DNA of 64,000 nucleotides from assembly GCA_943368475.1 (NCBI GenBank), contig CALRLF020000013.1, forward strand, positions 8,407 to 72,406. Direction: 5' to 3'. A program made the position numbers and the translations under genes. The DNA comes from UBA1930 sp943368475. Its GTDB lineage: Bacteria; Bacteroidota; Bacteroidia; Chitinophagales; Chitinophagaceae. Shown piece by piece: positions 34,420 to 43,604 of the stretch (the stretch's first letter is position 1; every line of letters starts with the position of its first letter). The notes below the pieces were generated by a model. It made no database searches. It saw only the letters and a program-made list of their open reading frames with translations, and was not told where the DNA came from.

Positions 34420-36096
34420 TTAAGGTACTAAAGAGCCATCTTTTTTATACCAAGGTCTTGTAGGATCCATGGTAATTGGTACAAACTGTATAAAATCTAA
34501 CGTAACGGCTTGTCCAACTCCAGATCCATTATCTCTCACCGCTTGTAATTTTATAAAGTGCCTATCTGTAGTCGTAACATTGATAGTACCTGCAAATTGT
34601 GAAACATTGTTGCTGTTAGGATTGTTCCAAGCATAACGCTTAAAACCTTGAGATATTAATGCTGCATCTGTAGCACTTGTACTTGGTAAACTTTGTGTAA
34701 AATCTACAATTCTGCCGGTAGGTACACCATCAAAAGAAACTTGTGTAAATGCACCCATATTTGCACGGCGATACATGATCCAAACATTATATCTTCCTTT
34801 TACCAATAGAGGTGTTTTAAATTCTACCCAGTTATTTGCAGCAGCATTTCCAAATCTCAGGTTCAAACCAAAGCCATCATTCCACCAGTAGTTATTGGTT
34901 CCTGTTGCAGCATCGCAATAATAATTTACTGCATTCAAGTTGGTATTTTGCCAGGTAACATCGGCCAATTGACCATAAGCAAATGCCTGACTTTTACCTG
35001 CTTTTCTGTAGAGAGAAGTTAATTTTAAAATCTCAGGTTGTGCAGCCAAATCAAAATCTACTCTGAATGGAGAACGTACTTTTAGGGAAATTCCTCCACT
35101 TAATTCATGTAGTACGCCATTGTTACAAGAGTTATCGCTTCTTGGTCTATTTATTGGTACACCTTGTTCTAATACGCCATTAAACTCGGCTTCGTTCAAC
35201 AATACTTTTTGACCATCTAAGCTAACCGTAACAACTTCTAAAGGAGCCATTGTTAAGTGTGATTGCTGACCAACTATATCAGCAATATATTTTATACCTG
35301 GCAAAATGTGATACGCCACATATAAATTTAAACTGTCGTTAGGATTTAAAGGATTGCCGGTATTGTTGTATTTGGCTTTTAATGCTGCATAACTAGCAAT
35401 TCCGTTTACATTTAAAATAGAATCTGATTCTGCTAATAATGAACGCCATCTACGTGTAGTATCTGGATTGTTTACAATATTCAATGAATCGTAATAGCCA
35501 GTTGCTTTTAATGCCTGTGTAAAAATTGAATATCTGGAATTTTGCTCTACCATTTGTGCAACAGTTAATGTTGCAGGTATTAAAACTTTGTCTATTACAT
35601 GTACATATCCATTACCAGTTAATACATTGGGTTTGGTAATTGCTGCTCTCCTATTAACAATTGTAACACCAGCCGTATTTACGGTTGTTACTAAAAACTG
35701 ACCATACATTGTTGGAGCATACAATTTACCATCAACAAATGCCGGTGTACTAATGGTATCTTGTATAATATGCAGCTTACAAAGATTTTTTAAAGTTGTT
35801 GTATCCAACTCATCGGTTGAATTTTTGCCAATTTCCAACAAATAAGATTTGATAGCATCATTGGTAGGAGCAAATGCAGTGTAAGCACCATATGCATTTA
35901 AGAAAGGACTGATATTTGTTCTATCCAAAATTTTCACATACTCAGAAAACTGCTCAGGATATCTTCTCATATAATCTACAATGTTCACATCCTCGGTTGT
36001 GGTCATTGTAATGTGTTGTTTTTTACACCCCGAAATAACCATTACAGCAATAAAGCAAATTGCTGCAAAGCCGATTATTTGTTGAATTTTTTTCAT
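34420..36096 (-). CDS. Two-domain FAS1 lipoprotein with C-terminal beta-sandwich
   Basis: A 558-residue protein with lipobox VISGC (Cys24). FAS1 domain 1 is at about 38-175 (FSEYVKILDRTNISPFLNAYGAYTAFAPTNDAIKSYLL ... GNGYVHVIDKVLIP), and domain 2 at about 180-345 (QNSRYSIFTQALKATGYYDSL ... NNGVLHELSGGI). The C-terminal 200 residues form a lectin- or CBM-like beta-sandwich (NAAANNWVEFKTPLLVKGRYNVWIMYRRANMG, ending VTLDFIQFVP), similar to the DUF5108 region often fused to FAS1 in Bacteroidota. The construction fits a surface glycan-binding protein. Linked by 28 bases to the upstream SusD. Confidence 0.85.
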   Translation of the reverse strand: MKKIQQIIGFAAICFIAVMVISGCKKQHITMTTTEDVNIVDYMRRYPEQFSEYVKILDRTNISPFLNAYGAYTAFAPTNDAIKSYLLEIGKNSTDELDTTTLKNLCKLHIIQDTISTPAFVDGKLYAPTMYGQFLVTTVNTAGVTIVNRRAAITKPNVLTGNGYVHVIDKVLIPATLTVAQMVEQNSRYSIFTQALKATGYYDSLNIVNNPDTTRRWRSLLAESDSILNVNGIASYAALKAKYNNTGNPLNPNDSLNLYVAYHILPGIKYIADIVGQQSHLTMAPLEVVTVSLDGQKVLLNEAEFNGVLEQGVPINRPRSDNSCNNGVLHELSGGISLKVRSPFRVDFDLAAQPEILKLTSLYRKAGKSQAFAYGQLADVTWQNTNLNAVNYYCDAATGTNNYWWNDGFGLNLRFGNAAANNWVEFKTPLLVKGRYNVWIMYRRANMGAFTQVSFDGVPTGRIVDFTQSLPSTSATDAALISQGFKRYAWNNPNSNNVSQFAGTINVTTTDRHFIKLQAVRDNGSGVGQAVTLDFIQFVPITMDPTRPWYKKDGSLVP

Positions 36097-36123
36097 ACCG
36101 CAGGTTTAAATATTTAAAATGAA

Positions 36124-37623
36124 TTATTGGTAAAAAGGATTTTGTACAAGATTGGGATCTACCTGAATTTCATAGAAATATATGGGTAGGTAGTGACTGT
36201 TATAATCTCTGAATTTATTGATGGCCGACTGAAGTCTGTTGGCAGGAACAGATTTGGTTAACATGTTAACCAACAAATCGAATCTTGCATAGTTATTACG
36301 TTTTGCATTTCTTAAAACATCGTACCAACGTTTTCCTTCAAAAGCAAATTCACGGGCTCTTTCTTGTAAAATATAATCACCCAATGCATTTTGATCGGTT
36401 GGATCAGGATTTGTGTTGGTTAAGTCTAAAGCTTTACCTCTGTTTCTTATTTGGTTTACCAATGCCAAAGCTTCATTTCCTTTACCACCAATTTGATTTA
36501 AGGCTTCGGCCTTCATTAACAAAATATCGGCATACCTATACACAAACCAATGAGCATAAGATGCATCGAAAGGGCGTATTTGATTGGCTGTTACACCTAA
36601 GTATTTCCAAATGGCATTGTCACTTGTTCTAACGGATCCTCCATCACCTCTTAAATCATATAGCTGATCGTTGGCATAATTAATCATAAATACATCATCC
36701 ATTACATGTGCAGCAGCATAGTACCTTGCTCTAGATGTGGTAAACATTCCATAAAAGTTATTCAACTTTTGGGCATCGTATTGAAATTCAAAAATGCATT
36801 CGTTCGAGTTCCCTCTGTAATAAAGCGTATTAAACCAGCCACTGTTTCCAGCAATTAAACCAAACTGACCAGAGTTAATAATAAAATCGCATGCATCTAC
36901 TGCTTCTTGATATTTATCTCTCCATAAATACACATCAGCTTTAATAGCTTTAACTGTGTATTTGGTAATTTGACCTTTATCGTATTGAGCATTGCCATGT
37001 GTTCTAACAACATTACTATCTGCATAATTTAAATCAGCTTCAATTTGATTTAAAATAGAGTCACCTGATGTTTTTGCCAACTGCTGTAAATCCTCATCGC
37101 TACTGGTAGATTTTAATTTCAAAGGCACATCTCTAAAACTTCTTACCAAATAAAAGTACATTAAAGCTCTTAGTGCTCTTGCTTCGCCCAAATAAGCATT
37201 GAGTTGTGTTTGGGTTAAAGTATTATCTAAAGACATTACACCAGGTGCAAAATCCAGTAACGCATTACAATAATTAATCGTTCTGTAAACAGCATTCCAT
37301 TTGGCTACAGTGTTGGTTGGTAAAGTATTTACATTAATGATATCTAACTCATCATTGGTTATTCCCAAGCCTGGGGCAACCATATCTGCTCTTGTTTCTC
37401 CCCACATAAACAAATATTCAGACAATTGTCTATCTCTATTTGCAGGATCTGCTAATAAAGAAGCATAACAACCTATTAAGGCTGCCTGAATATTTTCTTT
37501 TGTTTTCCAATACTCTTGTCTGGTAATACCATCTTGTGGTTGAAGATCTAACCATTTTGTACATGATGCAAAAACAGCAACGACCATTATAAAACCAGCT
37601 ATATAAAAAACTCTTTTTTTCAT
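36124..37623 (-). CDS. SusD/RagB-family glycan-binding outer-membrane lipoprotein
   Basis: A 499-residue protein. I chose the start at 37623 (MKKRVFYIAGFIMVVAVFASC; lipid-modified Cys21); the longer frame overlaps the end of the SusC gene and adds 15 basic residues without signal character. SusD hallmarks are CTKWLDLQPQDGITRQEYWKTKENIQAALIGCYASL at the start and YADILLMKAEALNQIGGKGNEALALVNQIRNR plus ERAREFAFEGKRWYDVLRNAKRNNY near the C terminus. It pairs with the SusC at 37646-40960 for oligosaccharide capture. Confidence 0.92.
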   Translation of the reverse strand: MKKRVFYIAGFIMVVAVFASCTKWLDLQPQDGITRQEYWKTKENIQAALIGCYASLLADPANRDRQLSEYLFMWGETRADMVAPGLGITNDELDIINVNTLPTNTVAKWNAVYRTINYCNALLDFAPGVMSLDNTLTQTQLNAYLGEARALRALMYFYLVRSFRDVPLKLKSTSSDEDLQQLAKTSGDSILNQIEADLNYADSNVVRTHGNAQYDKGQITKYTVKAIKADVYLWRDKYQEAVDACDFIINSGQFGLIAGNSGWFNTLYYRGNSNECIFEFQYDAQKLNNFYGMFTTSRARYYAAAHVMDDVFMINYANDQLYDLRGDGGSVRTSDNAIWKYLGVTANQIRPFDASYAHWFVYRYADILLMKAEALNQIGGKGNEALALVNQIRNRGKALDLTNTNPDPTDQNALGDYILQERAREFAFEGKRWYDVLRNAKRNNYARFDLLVNMLTKSVPANRLQSAINKFRDYNSHYLPIYFYEIQVDPNLVQNPFYQ

Positions 37624-37645
37624 TATTGTCCTTTTTCGTAATGAT

Positions 37646-40600
37646 TTAGAATGATGCTGATAAACCAAATGTGATTGACTTAACAGGAGGTGTAGTAGAG
37701 TTATCAGTTACTACAGTAAATGGACCAGTAACGCCTCTTGGTGCAACTTCAGGATCTTGCCCTAAGTAATTAGTAAAGGTTAGCAAGTTCTCTAATGTTA
37801 AGTAGGCACTTAAAGTTTTGAATTTGATTTTCTTTACAAACTTGTTGTCAAAAGTGTACCTAGCAGTTACTGTTCTCAATCTTAAGAAAGATGCATCTTG
37901 CACATATCTATCGCTACCCAACCAGTTAAAACCTGTATTCCATAAAGCTCTTGGTATATCGGTAACATCTCCTGGATTTTTCCATCTTCTTAAAACAGCG
38001 GTACTTTGATTATTGAAACCATACATGTTGGTTGTAGTCATCATGGTGCCATTTACTACATCATAAGAACTTTTAAAATTGAAGAACATACTAATTTTAA
38101 AATTCTTCTTATAAGTTATAGTTGTACCAAAACCACCCACAAATTTTGGATTGCTATTGCCTAAGTAAACCACATCTTTATAATCAATATTTCCATCGTG
38201 GTTGATATCTTCATACATGGCATCGCCCGGTTGAAACTGGTAGTTTGTTTTAGGATAGTTGAAACGCATGTAAATAGCCTGGCCATTTGGACCAACAATT
38301 GGCTTACCATTATAATCGCTAGCAATTGTTGCATTGGCATCTTTATACACACCCAAATATCTAAAGCCATAAATAGAACCAAAAGGATTGTCTTTTTGCA
38401 GTAATGTTAGGTAACTACCATTGGTGGTTACATCTCCATTTTTTGCTGGATAAAAAGGTGAAATTTCACGAATCACATTTTCGTTTTGTGCAATGTTGAA
38501 ATTAAAATCGATGGTTACATTTTTTGTTTTAACAGGTGTTGTCATTACATTAATTTCCCAACCTTGATTGTCTAAAGTACCAACGTTCATATCAACAGAT
38601 GAATAACCTGTATAAGTAGGAATTTGTAAACCATAGGTTAACAAATCTTTAGTTCTATTTCTGTAAATATCAACATCAACATTAATTCTTCTTTTTAAGA
38701 AAACTAAGTTAAACCCAACGTTGGTACCATGTATAACTTCCCATTTCAAGTTTCTTAATTCCATTGTTGAAGGGTAAACTCCAGATTGTCCTTGATAAGA
38801 CCAATTGTAACTATTGTATTGGTTGTAAAAAGCATAATCGTAACGAGGAGCATTACCCGATTGACCATAACTTGCTCTAACACTTAATTCATTAATAAAT
38901 TTGTATTTACGCATGAATTTTTCGTCAGACAATCTCCAACGAGTAGAGATAGATGGGAACAATCCATATCTTGAAGCAGGGCCAAATCTTGAGTTTCCAT
39001 CACCACGTACACCAGCTCGTATAATATACCTTCCTTTATAGTTGTACTGAGCATCTAACAAAGCTCCAATTGAACGAGTTTGAGCATATGTTGAACCTAC
39101 ATTCAATTCCTGATTTTGGGTTCTTGAAGGGTTAGAAGCATCTTGTAAAAATGAAGATGCTGTATTAGAAGTTAAGGCCTGTAAAGTCATGCCTTTATTG
39201 TCATAAGTTTGAATAGACAATACAGAAGTTAAATTATGATTAGATGGCATTCTTGGCGTAAAAATGATATTGGTTTTTGTTTGCACATTATAACCATCAT
39301 AATCACCATCATAAGCCCTGTTTACAACAGTTTCAGTAACTGGACGACCAGTAGCTACTTGAGGTAAGAATGTTTTACTTTTTGTATTACTGATATCAAA
39401 TTGCACATCGGCATTTGCAACTAAAACACGTGGTATAATATCGTATTGTAAATTAAAATGCGGAGTAATTCTATTCGTAATAATTCTGTTGGTAGCTGTC
39501 ATTGCCATTGCAACAGGATTATACGTTCCAGGATATTGACCTTGAATATTTGCTGCTGGAGAAAAGAAATTAGGTGTTAAAATACCTTGCTCATTGTATT
39601 CGTAAATACTCATGTTTGGCATTTTATTCATTGCTACATTTCTAATTTCTTGTGCAACACTACCTGGACGGTAATTGGCAGGATTATCGGTAAATGTGTA
39701 GGCAAAATCAGATCTAAATTTAATTCTTTCAGAAACTATATAATCCAAGTTAATACGTGTAGAAATACGTGTTAAATCTGTTCCAATTGTTGTACCTTTT
39801 TGTGTGAAGTATCCTAATGACGCAAAGTACTTAGCATTGGTACCACCACCTGTCATAGAAAGGTTATGATCTTGTATCATACCTGTTCTAGTAACAGCTG
39901 CTAACCAATCTGTATTTTGACCATAGTTATAATAAAAGTAAGGATCGTTAGGGTCGTAAGCAAACTCTTTTACTGTTTGTGTATTTAATGGTGTACCAGT
40001 TCTGTTCATCACCATTTCTGGTATAAGGTTCGAATACTGATCTCCATTTAATAAAGGAATTGGTGAAGGTTGTTTTTGAATAACTGTTCTTAAAGTGTAT
40101 GTTAATACAGGCTTACCAATTACACCTCTCTTAGTTGTTATTAATAATACCCCATTTGCAGCCCTAGAACCCCACATAGCTGTTGCGGCGGCATCTTTTA
40201 ATACTACGATTTCTTTAATGTCGGAAGGTGCAATATTTAATAATTGTGCATACCCTTGGTCATCGGCTGTACCAAAGTTAAAATCTGATGGAATGGTTGT
40301 TTCGTAAGGCATACCATCTACTACAATCAATGGATTGGTATTGGCATTGATAGAAGATGTACCACGTATTCTAATAGACATACCAGCTCCGGGATCTCCT
40401 GAAGACGACGTAATGTCGACCCCTGCTAAACGACCTTGCAAAGCCTGATCAATAGAAGCCGAACTCATTTCTTCTAAATCTTTTGCATTTATTTTTGCTA
40501 CAGCAACCGTTAAATCTTTATCAGCCACACTTAAACTTCCATTATCTGTTTTTTTACCAGAAACCACCACTACTTCATCCAAATCAGCCCCACCTGGCTC

Positions 40601-40960
40601 CATTGTAGCATTAATGGTATTCTTTCCTTTTAAATCAAGTGTTACAGACTTATAACCAATATAAGAAAACGAAATCTTATGTGTTAAATTGGTAAACTTT
40701 AATGCATAGTTACCATCGATATCGGTGTTGGTTCCTTTAACCACACGTCCATCGGCATCTACTTCAGTAACAGCAACACCTTCAATAGGTGTGCTATTTT
40801 TCTTGGCTACTACTTTACCCCTAATTACTTTGCTTTCTCCACTTGCAGCCGGAGTAGTTGTTTCCTGAGCAAATACACTGGTAGCAGCAATGCTTAATAG
40901 AGCCGCAAATAAGCAGTAAAGTTTGGTTCTATTTATTGCTTGTAATATTGTCTTATTCAT
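37646..40960 (-). CDS. SusC/RagA-family TonB-dependent outer-membrane transporter
   Basis: A 1104-residue transporter: signal peptide to about 32 (TSVFAQE), carboxypeptidase-regulatory-like domain (KVIRGKVVAKKNSTPIEGVAVTEVDADG, about 43-120), DEVVVVSGKK motif (about 128-137), plug (PLIVVDGMPYE ... IAPSDIKEIVVLKDAAATAMWGSRAANGVLLITTKRG, about 208-280) and barrel ending in PPVKSITFGLSASF. It should import pectin oligosaccharides with its SusD partner 22 bases downstream. It follows the 737-residue FAS1 lipoprotein by 48 bases. Confidence 0.93.
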   Translation of the reverse strand: MNKTILQAINRTKLYCLFAALLSIAATSVFAQETTTPAASGESKVIRGKVVAKKNSTPIEGVAVTEVDADGRVVKGTNTDIDGNYALKFTNLTHKISFSYIGYKSVTLDLKGKNTINATMEPGGADLDEVVVVSGKKTDNGSLSVADKDLTVAVAKINAKDLEEMSSASIDQALQGRLAGVDITSSSGDPGAGMSIRIRGTSSINANTNPLIVVDGMPYETTIPSDFNFGTADDQGYAQLLNIAPSDIKEIVVLKDAAATAMWGSRAANGVLLITTKRGVIGKPVLTYTLRTVIQKQPSPIPLLNGDQYSNLIPEMVMNRTGTPLNTQTVKEFAYDPNDPYFYYNYGQNTDWLAAVTRTGMIQDHNLSMTGGGTNAKYFASLGYFTQKGTTIGTDLTRISTRINLDYIVSERIKFRSDFAYTFTDNPANYRPGSVAQEIRNVAMNKMPNMSIYEYNEQGILTPNFFSPAANIQGQYPGTYNPVAMAMTATNRIITNRITPHFNLQYDIIPRVLVANADVQFDISNTKSKTFLPQVATGRPVTETVVNRAYDGDYDGYNVQTKTNIIFTPRMPSNHNLTSVLSIQTYDNKGMTLQALTSNTASSFLQDASNPSRTQNQELNVGSTYAQTRSIGALLDAQYNYKGRYIIRAGVRGDGNSRFGPASRYGLFPSISTRWRLSDEKFMRKYKFINELSVRASYGQSGNAPRYDYAFYNQYNSYNWSYQGQSGVYPSTMELRNLKWEVIHGTNVGFNLVFLKRRINVDVDIYRNRTKDLLTYGLQIPTYTGYSSVDMNVGTLDNQGWEINVMTTPVKTKNVTIDFNFNIAQNENVIREISPFYPAKNGDVTTNGSYLTLLQKDNPFGSIYGFRYLGVYKDANATIASDYNGKPIVGPNGQAIYMRFNYPKTNYQFQPGDAMYEDINHDGNIDYKDVVYLGNSNPKFVGGFGTTITYKKNFKISMFFNFKSSYDVVNGTMMTTTNMYGFNNQSTAVLRRWKNPGDVTDIPRALWNTGFNWLGSDRYVQDASFLRLRTVTARYTFDNKFVKKIKFKTLSAYLTLENLLTFTNYLGQDPEVAPRGVTGPFTVVTDNSTTPPVKSITFGLSASF

Positions 40961-41008
40961 AAAAATCTTTCTTACAGTTAATGGTTATGTACCTACTTAT
41001 AAAGCACT

Positions 41009-43222
41009 TTAATACTTCAGATAATTGTCAATTAAATGAATCACACATCTGTCGGCCAGATTATTACTGCTGGCTATAATTACATTAGAAACTCTGTTGA
41101 AATTATCTCTTACTTGTAAAGCTCCTGGACCGGGATTTGTTACAGAAATTAAAGAAGGATCACCTAAAGAATTCTTAAGTAAGGTTTCGAAGCTTCCACT
41201 TTTACCATCACCGGGAACAACTGTATTTTTAACCATTAAGTGATATAAAATAAAGCTGTTCACTTTAGACTTATCAGCAAATGCAGTTGGGGCAAAAGTT
41301 GGTGTAACTGTTGATCCAGAAATTGTACCAGGCAAATAACCATCTCTAATAGCCTGAAGAATTGCTGCATTGTTTGGTATAAATGCAGTATGATAAGCCC
41401 CTAACAATACACCTGTGATATCTCCAGTTGTTGGGTTAAAAATGGAAGAATTAGAAAGATATTGATAAAAAAAGTTAAACTGTGAAGTGGCTGCTGTTGG
41501 TGTTGTACCCCACTTTTTAATATTATTACCCAATGTGGTTGTACTGTTAATTAATAATTTATCTGCATAATAAACACGACCATTAAAAGAAGTTTTAGTA
41601 GATGATGTTGCAACAACAAAATTGCTATCAATTGTACCAGCAGATGAGAATGTACCTGCATTCCATTTTATGTACTCTCCATTTAAAGTTTCAATAATGC
41701 CAGAGCCTGATAAATTATCTAACTCATTGTTTGGCGTTTTAATTATATGCTGAGCTAAGATTCTTTGCAGCAGATCTCTTGGCGTATTACCAACAGTTGT
41801 TGTAGTTGTACCAGGAGCAGTGTACGTCCATGCACTTTGAGCAACACTATAATCAAAACCTCTGGCTTTAATAGCTTGATCACTCATCATAATTACTGTG
41901 TACTTAACATTTGGAATAGTAATTACATATCTGTAGTTCTGATCCAAAGCTCTTGTCATTAATAAATAACTTGGGTCTAAATAAGAACGTCCATAAACTG
42001 TTCTAAAAACATTAGCCTCTTGAACTTTATTTGTACCGTAGAAAAATCCATTGCTACAAATTTGTTTATCTACAACATTGGTATTGTTTAATGTTGGAGC
42101 TTCCCCTTGTGAGTTGTTAGAGTTGGCAAATCGACTTGGCCAAACTGTTGTGCCCCACATGTGTGCATTAATAAAATCGATAATAATTTGTTGAGGCACC
42201 ACATCTAATGATGGATATTTTTCTAATAAAACAGTGTTTATATAGTTGGTTACAACTGCATTTGTTGGAATCATTAAAGTATAACCATCTGATTGACCAT
42301 CATTATCTTGAAGCTTTGCAAAGTTTTCGTTGTTGGGCGAAAAAGCCAAACTACCATTGAATAATTTGATGTATATATTATCACTTAATCCAGTAATTAA
42401 TTTGTATTTATTTGAAGCATCTGGATTTAACGTAAATGAAACCATGTATTTGTCGAACAACTTCTTAAACTCACTATATTGAGGATTAGAAGCCAGGTAT
42501 TTATCTAAACTTGCAAAAGGCATCATTACCTGATCTACTTCATGTATAAATCCATTTTCTGCTACAATATCAGGTGTAACAACTTTAGCTGGTCCAACAT
42601 TAAAACCAGTGTACGTACTTGTAGGATAAAAGAAATTATAATCAGATGCAGATAACCCTTTTGCATTCATATAATTTGAAGTGAAGTAGGTGATGTATTT
42701 ATTATTATTATCACCTAATACAAAACCAGGATTTCTGTTAGCACCTAATGCTTTTACTGGTGTACCAGCATAGGTGGTATCGTTATAAAAACCAGTGTAA
42801 TTGGCTGTTCTCCTTTTAAAAGCATTGTTTAATACCCAACCTGAGCTTGCCTGGTAATCGGGTAATCTTGCAGCACTAAATGCATTGTAAACTAATGCAA
42901 AAGTTACAATTTTATTACAGGTAGTTGAATCTAACTGATCTACACTACTAACACCTCTATCTGAAAGAAATTTTGTAAAAGCAACATCATTAGGAGCAAA
43001 CATGGTGTAGTATCCTGCACCTTTAAGCGTTGCTGCATAGCCTGCTTTGTCTATACAAGCTAATAATAGTTTGAAATTACCTTTGCTTTCCAATTGCTGA
43101 TAAATAGGAGCAGCAAGACTTTCTGGTCGCCCATAAAACTCATCAAATGCTTTTTTACGACAACCAGTAACAGCAACTAAAACTAGTGCTAAGAACAGAA
43201 TTTTTCGAGAAATTGTCTTCAT
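41009..43222 (-). CDS. Large multi-FAS1 domain lipoprotein
   Basis: The 737-residue lipoprotein (lipobox AVTGC, Cys21) contains about four FAS1 units. Unit 1 is about 40-225 (LESKGNFKLLLACIDKAGYAATLKGAGYYTMFAPNDVAFTKFL ... ENGFIHEVDQVMMP), unit 2 about 235-395, unit 3 about 405-560 (RTVYGRSYLDPSYLLMTRAL) and unit 4 about 565-737, ending ADRCVIHLIDNYLKY. It is first in the seven-gene operon, with the regulatory box 255 bases upstream. It is presumably anchored at the surface and may act as a scaffold or glycan receptor for the two SusCD systems; that role is inferred from position. Confidence 0.85.
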   Translation of the reverse strand: MKTISRKILFLALVLVAVTGCRKKAFDEFYGRPESLAAPIYQQLESKGNFKLLLACIDKAGYAATLKGAGYYTMFAPNDVAFTKFLSDRGVSSVDQLDSTTCNKIVTFALVYNAFSAARLPDYQASSGWVLNNAFKRRTANYTGFYNDTTYAGTPVKALGANRNPGFVLGDNNNKYITYFTSNYMNAKGLSASDYNFFYPTSTYTGFNVGPAKVVTPDIVAENGFIHEVDQVMMPFASLDKYLASNPQYSEFKKLFDKYMVSFTLNPDASNKYKLITGLSDNIYIKLFNGSLAFSPNNENFAKLQDNDGQSDGYTLMIPTNAVVTNYINTVLLEKYPSLDVVPQQIIIDFINAHMWGTTVWPSRFANSNNSQGEAPTLNNTNVVDKQICSNGFFYGTNKVQEANVFRTVYGRSYLDPSYLLMTRALDQNYRYVITIPNVKYTVIMMSDQAIKARGFDYSVAQSAWTYTAPGTTTTTVGNTPRDLLQRILAQHIIKTPNNELDNLSGSGIIETLNGEYIKWNAGTFSSAGTIDSNFVVATSSTKTSFNGRVYYADKLLINSTTTLGNNIKKWGTTPTAATSQFNFFYQYLSNSSIFNPTTGDITGVLLGAYHTAFIPNNAAILQAIRDGYLPGTISGSTVTPTFAPTAFADKSKVNSFILYHLMVKNTVVPGDGKSGSFETLLKNSLGDPSLISVTNPGPGALQVRDNFNRVSNVIIASSNNLADRCVIHLIDNYLKY

Positions 43223-43476
43223 ATCAATCGTTGTGTAGTGTAAAATCTAAAAATGGTTAATTAAAACTCATTCCCTATTCGAAAAAATGGCTTTAATTGC
43301 TTAAAACAGTTATATTATGCATTAAAAATATATCGTAAATATTTGACTGAGAATTTGAAAAATTACTAAAGAAAATTTCTTTGTGGCGTAAGTGTAGCAT
43401 GGCAATCGTTTTGTTTGGATAGATATAATTTACCCTTTAAATATTGCACAATTTTAGTTTAAAGTATAATGAAAAC

Positions 43477-43493
43477 TATCCTGTTGTATCCTG
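43477..43493 (-). promoter_or_regulatory. Direct-repeat regulatory box upstream of the FAS1-SusCD operon
   Basis: On the minus strand CAGGATA-caa-CAGGATA, two identical heptamers 10 bases apart. It is the most perfect of the seven copies. Confidence 0.75.
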
Positions 43494-43541
43494 AGAAGAT
43501 TTTATATACGAAAGATTTTTTTTGAATTATTTTAAAGTTAA

Positions 43542-43577
43542 AAAAATAGAGAAACAATTTCTTGTTTCTCTATTTTT
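43542..43577 (-). terminator. Terminator of the third SusCD pair
   Basis: A perfect 16-bp stem (AAAAATAGAGAAACAA / TTGTTTCTCTATTTTT) with a 4-base loop, ending in a T run on the minus strand, 27 bases after the SusD stop. Confidence 0.9.
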
Positions 43578-43604
43578 AGTATTCGAGTTAATTAACTAAT
43601 ACAA

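Larger units (their letters stand above)
43223..43604. other. Leader/promoter region between operons
   Basis: The 382 bases contain the regulatory box (43477-43493) and the terminator of the upstream SusCD operon (43542-43577). The 250-base stretch between the box and the FAS1 start is AT-rich and contains a TATACTTTA word (minus strand, just after the box) that resembles the Bacteroidota -7 element TAnnTTTG. The long leader has no recognisable gene. Confidence 0.6.

Noticed and set aside
36124..37668. Longer SusD start at 37668
   Set aside because: It overlaps the SusC gene and places basic residues before an otherwise perfect lipoprotein signal beginning at 37623.
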